A stretch of DNA of 64,000 bases. Origin: Fimbriimonadaceae bacterium (GTDB lineage Bacteria; Armatimonadota; Fimbriimonadia; Fimbriimonadales; Fimbriimonadaceae). The notes beneath the pieces are model-generated. The model had not been told where the DNA came from. It searched no databases and saw only the letters and a list, made by a program, of their open reading frames with translations. This document shows, in pieces, positions 55,492-61,942 of this stretch. Location of the stretch: NCBI GenBank assembly GCA_019187105.1, contig JABAQM010000001.1, positions 1,178,001 to 1,242,000 of the forward strand, read 5' to 3'. The stretch's first letter is position 1, and the number at the start of each line of letters is the position of its first letter. A program made the position numbers and the translations under genes.

Positions 55492-57111
55492 TTACGGCGT
55501 TCCGACCATATTCTCGTCATCGATAATCGTCGGGGTGACGAAGATCAGAAGCTCGCTGTTGTTCTTTTCCCGGGTCGTCGATCGGAAGAACTGGCCCACG
55601 ATGGGCAGATCGCCGAGGATCGGGAATCGGGACTGCGAGGACTGATCCGACTTTCGCGTCAAGCCGCCGAGCACGATCGTCTCGGTGTCCTTTACGCGAG
55701 CAACGACGTTGATCGACTGGAAGAGCTGGTCGGGAATTTCTTCACCGTTCGGACCGCGGCGCAGTTGGCCGAAGTCGCCGATTTGCGGGGTGAGGTTCAT
55801 CGTAACCGTTCGGTCGCCTTCGTTGATACGAGGTCGGACGATCAGGAAGGTGTTCACCGGGAGTGCCACCGGGTTAACCGAAGTGACGATGCCACCCGGG
55901 CCGTTCTGCACGGTCGTGACGAAGATGGTGGTGATGACCTGCTGCTGGACCACGGCCACCTGGTTGTTCAGCGTTCGGAGGATCGGCGCATTAACAACCT
56001 TTCCTTGGCCGCTCGTAAGGAGGGTTCGAAGTCGCGAGGTGATATTGCCGAAAGCATAGTTCAGGAAGATCGGATCGCTCTGTCGGGCGAAGGTGCCGGG
56101 TCGGTTACCGGTTACGACGGTTCCACGCTGATAGAGCCAGTCGAAGCCGAGCGATTGGCTCGCGCCTTGGCTCGTGGTAACGAATTCGACCTTGATCAGG
56201 ATCTGCTTCGGAGCATTGTCGAAGTCGGCGATGATGCGTCGCAGTCGATTGACCGCATCATCTTCGCCAATGACGTACAGGCTGTTGTCGGTTGGGTCGT
56301 AGATGACCTTTTCGATGCCGTTCGGCACGAGGCCCTGACCACCGACGAAGTTGCCGGTGTTTTGCTGTCCGCCGGCGCCGAGACCGCCACCAGGCTGTCC
56401 GCCACCACCGGGAGCTCCAAGACCGCCACCCTGCGCAGAGGCCTCTCCGGGAAGGAGAACGCCGTTACCGGCGCCATCGTTGATCGGCGCCTGGACAGGC
56501 TGCTGGGTCATATTGCTCTGAGGCTGGGCGATCGGTGCGAACTGGCTCGCTCCGGCGACGATAACCTGGCTGGTCGGATAGCTGCTGGTGCCGGGTCGTG
56601 TCAACGCGGCGGCAGCATTTAGCTCGCGAAAGCCCTCAAGAGGATCGAACGTGACTTCCTTCGTGATGATGTCGTAGATCATCTTTGGGTCGGCGCGAAG
56701 GATCTTGATCTTACGATAGACAATCGGCTTCTTCGCCTCAGGAACGACCACGTTGGTGGTGCCGCCATCGGACTTCACCGGAGGTTTGCCTTGCCGGATG
56801 ATGTAGACGCCGTTCTCATCCCGCTCGGCCCAACCGCCAGCGGCTTGGCAGATGTATCGAATCGCCTCTTCCGCCGTGACGCGGTTCAGCGAAAGCTCGA
56901 TTTTCTTAAACGGTACGTCCGTCGGCTCGATCACGAACTGGAGGCCGGTTTGGCGAGAGAGGACTTGCGTTGCCGCCAAAAGGTCTGCGTCCTTTAGCTT
57001 GAGGTCAACGAGCTGAGCTGGACCGGAGTCCTGTGCTACCGCCATGGTCGCCATGGATACGGCGGCCGCGAGGACGGCCAGCTTACTACGCCAATTCTTC
57101 CAATACGTCAT
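55492..57111 (-). CDS. pilQ: Type IV pilus/type II secretion secretin (PilQ-like)
   Basis: 539 residues: signal peptide ending near MAVA-QDS, an STN-like N-terminal domain (about 30-105), a further N-domain, a Gly/Gln-rich linker (near 220-255), and the C-terminal secretin domain. The latter has KVEFVTTSQGASQSLGFDW, TETIVLGGLTRKSD and LGDLPIVGQFFRSTT followed by ELLIFVTPTII. It should form the outer-membrane pore through which the pilus passes. It is shorter than most PilQ (600-900) and has no AMIN domains. AAGGAAGG lies about 10 nt before the ATG. Confidence 0.93.
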   Translation of the reverse strand: MTYWKNWRSKLAVLAAAVSMATMAVAQDSGPAQLVDLKLKDADLLAATQVLSRQTGLQFVIEPTDVPFKKIELSLNRVTAEEAIRYICQAAGGWAERDENGVYIIRQGKPPVKSDGGTTNVVVPEAKKPIVYRKIKILRADPKMIYDIITKEVTFDPLEGFRELNAAAALTRPGTSSYPTSQVIVAGASQFAPIAQPQSNMTQQPVQAPINDGAGNGVLLPGEASAQGGGLGAPGGGGQPGGGLGAGGQQNTGNFVGGQGLVPNGIEKVIYDPTDNSLYVIGEDDAVNRLRRIIADFDNAPKQILIKVEFVTTSQGASQSLGFDWLYQRGTVVTGNRPGTFARQSDPIFLNYAFGNITSRLRTLLTSGQGKVVNAPILRTLNNQVAVVQQQVITTIFVTTVQNGPGGIVTSVNPVALPVNTFLIVRPRINEGDRTVTMNLTPQIGDFGQLRRGPNGEEIPDQLFQSINVVARVKDTETIVLGGLTRKSDQSSQSRFPILGDLPIVGQFFRSTTREKNNSELLIFVTPTIIDDENMVGTP

Positions 57112-57157
57112 CGAATCACAACCTTCCTTGTTCCAAGCTTCTGTTCTACATGTTTGT

Positions 57158-57189
57158 TGGCGTCGACGAAGTGTTTCGCCGACGCCAGA
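57158..57189 (-). promoter_or_regulatory. Intercistronic hairpin between the STN-protein and secretin genes
   Basis: tggcgtcg (57159-57166) pairs with cgacgcca (57181-57188) and an inner cgaa/ttcg extends it. No T-run follows, so it looks like an mRNA processing or stability element rather than a terminator. Confidence 0.5.
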
Positions 57190-57203
57190 GTTCTTATTAA
57201 GGC

Positions 57204-57920
57204 TTAGCGACCGATGCCGCCGCCACGGCCCATGCCGCCGCCACCGAAGCCGCCGCCGCCGAAGCCGCCGCCACCCAGTCCGCCGCCGCCAAAGCCGCCG
57301 CCGCCCACGCCGCCGCCGAAGCCGCCGCCGCCAAGTCCGCCGCCGAAGCCGCTGCCCATGCCGCCACCGAGGCCGCCGCCACCGAAGCCGCCGCCACCCA
57401 TGCCGCTACCGCCGCCCATGCCACCGACAATCGTGCTCCATTCCGGCTGAAGCTGGAAGTTGGGCTGGTCGGACGTGATCAGCATCGCGATGAGCGCGGG
57501 ATCAGCGTATCGAAGCTGAATTCGAACCGGAGGCTTGTCGCGCTTGACATTGGTGAGCGTTTCGCTTCCGCCGGTGCCGGCGTTGTCGACCTGGGTCTCG
57601 CGAAGTCGAATTACGTAAATGCCGGCTTCAACCTTGTAGGTCGCGCTAACCTGGTTCAGGATATTGCGAAGCGCCGTCTCAAACGGCACCTTCTTCAGGC
57701 TAACGGTAACCGTACCGGTCACGTTCGAGTCAACCGTGAAGTTCACGTTGACTTCTTTAAAAAGGATCTTGAGAGCTTCGCGAACGTCGGCCTGGTCAAG
57801 TTCCAGAGAATCGATAATCTTGTCCCGGGGATCGTTCTGCGCGCTTGCAGCCGTTGGAACGGCGAACAGGAGTGTCGCTGCCAGAATCGATGCCAAGAGG
57901 TTCTTTGCCACTTTAAACAT
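57204..57920 (-). CDS. Exported STN-domain protein with a long Gly-rich tail
   Basis: 238 residues: signal peptide (1-28, ending ASAQ), an STN/secretin N0-like domain (about 35-110, with SLELDQADVREALKILFKEV and VSLKKVPFETALRNIL), a short strand region, then about 65 residues made almost only of Gly with Met, Phe and Leu in GGGGFGGG-type runs. It looks like a detached N-domain of a secretin with a flexible tail. It lies exactly between pilP and the secretin, so it probably belongs to the pilus envelope complex. GGAGG lies 8 nt before the ATG. Confidence 0.88.
   Translation of the reverse strand: MFKVAKNLLASILAATLLFAVPTAASAQNDPRDKIIDSLELDQADVREALKILFKEVNVNFTVDSNVTGTVTVSLKKVPFETALRNILNQVSATYKVEAGIYVIRLRETQVDNAGTGGSETLTNVKRDKPPVRIQLRYADPALIAMLITSDQPNFQLQPEWSTIVGGMGGGSGMGGGGFGGGGLGGGMGSGFGGGLGGGGFGGGVGGGGFGGGGLGGGGFGGGGFGGGGMGRGGGIGR
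57214..57430 (-). repeat. GGC/GGY codon-rich low-complexity tract
   Basis: Imperfect tandem runs of ggcggcggcttcggc-type units encode the Gly-rich tail of the STN protein. Slippage could change its length between strains. Confidence 0.8.
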
Positions 57921-57994
57921 TTAATGTTCCTCCGAAAGTTTGAAGCCCAAAGTTTGCGATGGTTATCATCATTTTAGCTTAGGCTCCTCGAAAA

Positions 57995-58708
57995 CTATCT
58001 ATCGCCCATGCCTCCGCCTTCACCGTCGAGGCCGCCACCGCCGCCGGTTCCGCCGCCTCCGCCTCCGCTTCCGCCGCCGCCAGAGGTTCCGCCGCCTCCG
58101 CCGCCGCCGAAATCGGCTCCGCGGCTTTGGAGCCTAACGACAAAGGTCGAGGGACGCATATCGGCAGATCGCCGTAGAACGGCCCGCTCTTCATCGATGC
58201 TGACGACCGTCCATTCGGTTCCTTGAATCTGCTGACCCGGTCGAATCTCAATCGTGTCTCCGGGCGAACGCTCAAGGAGCGCCCCGATGCCGTCGCCGAT
58301 GAGAACCGCTGACAGCCGCCATCCTTGCGGGACCGGCGCCATGACCGTCGTCTCGTCGGGCGGGGGTGGGGGTGGCTCGTAAAAAACCGAGAAGCTGCCA
58401 CCAAAGTCGGCCAAGACACGCTCGCTCGCCTGTTGTCGGTCAAAGACCTTCTCGACAGCAAGCAAGGCAAACGGGTCGGCTCGTCCACCGAAGTCTATTG
58501 AATTCGCAAGGTCGAAGGTTGACTTGTTGCCCGGATCGGCGATAATAGTCGCGTTTCGCCCAGCTTCAGCTGAGAGGTTTAGCTCCGGCGCCTGAAAGCG
58601 GCTATGAGTTGGCTGATCCTCCAGCGGAACGGGCGGCATGCAACCAGCGCCGGCCACCACGAGGGCGATCAGAGCTGCATTTCGACTCAACTTCAATACG
58701 TTTGCCAT
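57995..58708 (-). CDS. pilP: PilP-like pilus assembly lipoprotein with Gly-rich tail
   Basis: 237 residues: lipoprotein signal ending AGAGC (lipidated Cys23), a disordered Pro-rich middle (PPPPPPDETTV), the PilP-type beta domain (WRLSAVLIGDGIGALLERSP and GQQIQGTEWTVVSIDEERAVL), then 45 residues rich in Gly and Ser. PilP links the inner-membrane PilNO to the secretin. Identification rests on the fold pattern and the pilMNO-x-pilQ position. Sequence identity to known PilP is low. Confidence 0.78.
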   Translation of the reverse strand: MANVLKLSRNAALIALVVAGAGCMPPVPLEDQPTHSRFQAPELNLSAEAGRNATIIADPGNKSTFDLANSIDFGGRADPFALLAVEKVFDRQQASERVLADFGGSFSVFYEPPPPPPDETTVMAPVPQGWRLSAVLIGDGIGALLERSPGDTIEIRPGQQIQGTEWTVVSIDEERAVLRRSADMRPSTFVVRLQSRGADFGGGGGGGTSGGGGSGGGGGGTGGGGGLDGEGGGMGDR

Positions 58709-58722
58709 TCAACAGTTCCTTC

Positions 58723-59502
58723 TTATAGGTCCGGAGGTGGTGGTCCGCCACGCGGTCCGCCTCCGCCACCTCCGCCAAATCCCGGCGTGCCCGGTCCTCC
58801 TCCGCTGCCGCTTGCAGGCGCTGCGCCTTCCGGCACGGGGGGCGAGACCGTCTCGCCACGGATATAGGCTACGAGCGATAGATTGTATGTGGCGAGCAGA
58901 TTCGGCGAGGTTCCGGTAATCCTCAGCCCGTCGGTCACCGCCAGGTAGTTCGGCATCGTGCTCCAGGCCCGAACATGCTGGTCGATTTGATCGAACGTGC
59001 CTCGGACCGAAACTGTACCGAGATCGTAGATCGCCACAGGAAATCTGATGCTCGGATAGTTGAAATAGGTTTCAACCACGTTCGTTGCGGATGTGCTCGG
59101 GAACGGAATCGTCGGTCCGTTCTCGACCGTAACCCCGCCGCGACGGAGTTGGCGATTCAAGTCGCGTTGAACTTCATTGCGGAATTTGCGCGCGTCGATG
59201 ACCAGTTGCCATCGGTTGCGGGCGAGGTCGATGCCGCCTGCCCCGAGGCCATGTGGGGGCGTGTGGGCGGCCACGACCGCCTGCCACTCGTCGGCCTTGA
59301 GCTGTACCATTTCCACCGCTTTCAGAACGCGCTGTTCGGCTCGCTTCTGCTTGCCAGCCTCCGTCTTGAGGAGGTCAACCTGTGTCAGAAGGTTCTCGGT
59401 TGTGGCCTTATTCGGCAGGTAGTGGTGGAAGAGAGCGAACGACAGGACACCGATACTGATCGAGAGTCCAAGGAGAATGATGGTGAGAGGACTGAGTTTC
59501 AT
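58723..59502 (-). CDS. pilO: PilO-like pilus assembly protein with Gly/Pro-rich tail
   Basis: 259 residues: short cytoplasmic start MKLS, one helix (LTIILLGLSISIGVLSFALF), a coiled-coil-like stretch (LLTQVDLLKTEAGKQKRAEQ), a periplasmic ferredoxin-like fold with VRGTFDQIDQHVRAWS (typical of PilO), and a tail of Gly and Pro ending GGPPPPDL. PilN and PilO form the inner-membrane alignment complex. Only 12 bp separate it from pilN. Confidence 0.85.
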   Translation of the reverse strand: MKLSPLTIILLGLSISIGVLSFALFHHYLPNKATTENLLTQVDLLKTEAGKQKRAEQRVLKAVEMVQLKADEWQAVVAAHTPPHGLGAGGIDLARNRWQLVIDARKFRNEVQRDLNRQLRRGGVTVENGPTIPFPSTSATNVVETYFNYPSIRFPVAIYDLGTVSVRGTFDQIDQHVRAWSTMPNYLAVTDGLRITGTSPNLLATYNLSLVAYIRGETVSPPVPEGAAPASGSGGGPGTPGFGGGGGGGPRGGPPPPDL

Positions 59503-59514
59503 CGCGTTTTCTCC

Positions 59515-60450
59515 TTACTCGTCATCCAAGGCTGTCTTGGCGCCGGGTCGTCGATCCGGATTGATTCCCGCTGCTCCGCCACCCTTTGCGGGCCCCGGGT
59601 TCGTCGGTCCGGCGTCAGGATTGGCGCTGGTTGTGCCACCGCCACCCGTTCCACTTGGTGCTGGAGCCGGAGCCGAGGCGGCGCCCTGTGCGGCCAGCGT
59701 TGCGCGCGGATTTGGAGTTTGGATATTGCGGTCGTTGAGGACCACGGTAAGCGTAACTTGGCTCCAGTCTGGCATCGCACCCTTCGGCGAGGCGTCGGGC
59801 GTACCGAAGCCGCCTACGCCAGTAAAGCCGGTGGTCGTACTGCCAGAAGCCATCAAGAAGTACAGGCGATCGACGGGATCGCTCGGCTGGCGACCTTGGC
59901 CGGGCCGAATCGGATAGCCGACCTGGTCTTCCGTCACAAGATTGGGGACAAACTGATCGTTGATCACGTAACCGGCTCGGCTCACCGTCTGCGCGCCTGG
60001 AATTCTAAGCAGCGCCAACATAATGTCGGCGTATTGCTGCTGACTCTTCAAAACGCCGGTCATGGTCACCGTGCACTGCTTGTCGGTTACCGGAGCGGCG
60101 GAAATACTGGTGACACGGAACCAGGACGGAACGTAGCCGAGGCACTCCCGATAAAGATCGACATAAGTCGAGTTGTGCTTCATCATCGCCTGGGCCAAGT
60201 CGATGTTGCGGATCAGGACCTGGGACTGAGCCATGATATCATCCGCCATTTTCGATGTGGCGACCGCCTTTTCTGCAGCCGGCGTCCAGTCTTGAACCAG
60301 CTTTTCGGCATCTTGCTTTGTGTTCGTCGACTGCATGATCAGGAAGACGGAAGCACCAATGGCGATCACGGCCATCAGAATGCTCAAAATGGTCGCGGTC
60401 TTTGCCGCGCCGGCCTTGGATACATGGGTCGGGAGAAGGTTTAGCTTCAT
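59515..60450 (-). CDS. pilN: PilN-like pilus assembly protein with Gly/Pro/Ala-rich tail
   Basis: 311 residues: cytoplasmic MKLNLLPTHV, the canonical PilN start that binds PilM, one helix (TATILSILMAVIAIGASVFL), coiled-coil region, and a periplasmic domain with VTSISAAPVTDKQCTVTMTG. The last 55 residues are Ala, Pro, Gly and Thr (GTGGGGTTSANPDAGPTNPG). It is longer than the usual PilN (180-230) mainly because of this tail. Confidence 0.88.
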   Translation of the reverse strand: MKLNLLPTHVSKAGAAKTATILSILMAVIAIGASVFLIMQSTNTKQDAEKLVQDWTPAAEKAVATSKMADDIMAQSQVLIRNIDLAQAMMKHNSTYVDLYRECLGYVPSWFRVTSISAAPVTDKQCTVTMTGVLKSQQQYADIMLALLRIPGAQTVSRAGYVINDQFVPNLVTEDQVGYPIRPGQGRQPSDPVDRLYFLMASGSTTTGFTGVGGFGTPDASPKGAMPDWSQVTLTVVLNDRNIQTPNPRATLAAQGAASAPAPAPSGTGGGGTTSANPDAGPTNPGPAKGGGAAGINPDRRPGAKTALDDE

Positions 60451-60456
60451 GCGGCT

Positions 60457-61755
60457 TTACTCAAAGGCAATATGCAGTCCGTTACCGATAGCTACGGCAA
60501 ACGCCTCTGCATTTTCCTCCAACAGACTTTGGTCGAGCTTCTTTGCAGATATGGACAGCCCCTGAAATGGATCGTGCATCGCTGCGGGCAATCCAAGTGA
60601 GGAGGCCAAGAATGGCGCCAGGCCGCGGAGGCGGGCGCCGCCGCCGCACAGGACGATTCGGTTGACGTCTCCGCCTTTCGAGCGGAAGTAGTCTACAGAC
60701 CGCCGGACTTCGGCGACAAACTCGTCTAAAACGCCAGCCATCGCGTTGTAGATACGGACGCTGTCAGCGCTTGAAACTGAGGGCACTGCGGCTGGTTCGG
60801 CAGCTGGAACCGGAATCTCCGCTGGCTCGAACGCTCCGGCAGCTTCCACCGGTGGCGCGGCGTAGGGATCGAGCGGGACATCGGGAACAGCCATACCGCC
60901 GGGCGCCAACGCCGGATTCATGAGAGCGGGGTCATCGGCGAACGGATTGTAAGCCTGAAATGCCTGGGTAGGAGCCGCGCCGAATGAAGCGCTCATCATG
61001 CCCATCGAGGCAGACTCCGGAATGTCGGCATGTTGAACCTTCATCGCCTCTGCTTCCTCGACCGAGAGGTTCAAATTATTGGCAATCGCTTCGGTAAACA
61101 TTTCTCCGCCGATGGGGACCTGTCGCGGTAGCAACAGCTGGCCGTCGCGATACATGTTTATCGAGGTTGTTTTGTGTCCCACGTCAACGACGCAGACCAC
61201 CTCATTGGGATCACTCGACCCGCTCACCTTGAGCGACCGTGCGATTCCGAGCGGTTCGACATCGATCGCAGCAATTGGCTTGCCCGCCTTCTTGGCGATA
61301 CCGATCAAGGTATCAACCGCCGACTGGGGCGAGATGGCCATCACCACGTCCAAATTCTGGCTCGCGGCATCGGCCGGCTCAAACGATCTGAAGTCACTGA
61401 CGACCGTGCTCTCGGGAAACGGGATGTTTCTCGTGATCTCCCAATTCATATGCTCCTTGAGCTCATTGGGGTTCATCCGAGGAACTTCCAGCGTCCGCAC
61501 GAGCACCGACTGTTGGCCCGCTACCGAGAAAACGAAGTGGCTGGCGGTCGCTCCCGAAGTGGCCAGGGCCTGCTTGATCGCCGCGCCGATTGCATCGACA
61601 TCGTAAACCCCGGTGTGGTCGACGGTTCCTGGAGGCGTGTCGGTCATCGTGACCGCAGAGATCGTAGGTTCCTTACCGGCGAGCTTAATCTCGGCGATTT
61701 TGATCTTCTGGCTACCGATATCGACGCCGATCGCGCTGCTTAACTTCTTCCCCAT
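60457..61755 (-). CDS. pilM: PilM-like actin-fold ATPase with a Pro/Ala-rich insert
   Basis: 432 residues, compared with about 350 in typical PilM. Actin/FtsA-like motifs are present: IGVDIGSQKIKIAEIKL (phosphate 1), VVDVGHKTTSINMYRDG (phosphate 2) and IVLCGGGARLRGL (adenosine). An insert of about 85 residues (near 240-325) is rich in Ala, Pro and Met. PilM sits on the inner face of the membrane and binds the PilN N-terminus. It is the first gene of the operon behind a strong promoter. Confidence 0.92.
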   Translation of the reverse strand: MGKKLSSAIGVDIGSQKIKIAEIKLAGKEPTISAVTMTDTPPGTVDHTGVYDVDAIGAAIKQALATSGATASHFVFSVAGQQSVLVRTLEVPRMNPNELKEHMNWEITRNIPFPESTVVSDFRSFEPADAASQNLDVVMAISPQSAVDTLIGIAKKAGKPIAAIDVEPLGIARSLKVSGSSDPNEVVCVVDVGHKTTSINMYRDGQLLLPRQVPIGGEMFTEAIANNLNLSVEEAEAMKVQHADIPESASMGMMSASFGAAPTQAFQAYNPFADDPALMNPALAPGGMAVPDVPLDPYAAPPVEAAGAFEPAEIPVPAAEPAAVPSVSSADSVRIYNAMAGVLDEFVAEVRRSVDYFRSKGGDVNRIVLCGGGARLRGLAPFLASSLGLPAAMHDPFQGLSISAKKLDQSLLEENAEAFAVAIGNGLHIAFE

Positions 61756-61792
61756 GTAGCCGTTGCCTTACCCTTCCCTGCGAGGCTTGGTT

Positions 61793-61822
61793 AGCATAGC
61801 ACTCGCTCAGGATGCCTGTCAA
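61793..61822 (-). promoter_or_regulatory. Sigma-70-type promoter of the pil operon
   Basis: Perfect -35 TTGACA (61822-61817), 18-bp spacer and -10 TATGCT (61798-61793). The leader to the pilM ATG is about 30 nt and contains GGAAGG. Confidence 0.8.
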
Positions 61823-61867
61823 CCAGGTCCTTACCCTCAAAAAGACGGTTTCGGACCCGTGAAATGT

Positions 61868-61913
61868 TCGAACCGAAAAGCCGAAACGGCCGGAATCGTG
61901 AATCCCGGCCGTT
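61868..61913 (-). terminator. Likely terminator upstream of the pil operon
   Basis: A 9-bp stem, aacggccgg with ccggccgtt, around 11 nt, followed on the minus strand by the T-rich stretch TTCGGCTTTTCGG. It separates the gene at the right edge from pilM. Confidence 0.65.
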
Positions 61914-61942
61914 CTTTATCGTCGCTCTCGCAATCGAGGCGA

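Noticed and set aside
57214-57450. Proline-rich plus-strand frame opposite the Gly-rich tail
   Set aside because: It is simply the complement of Gly codons.
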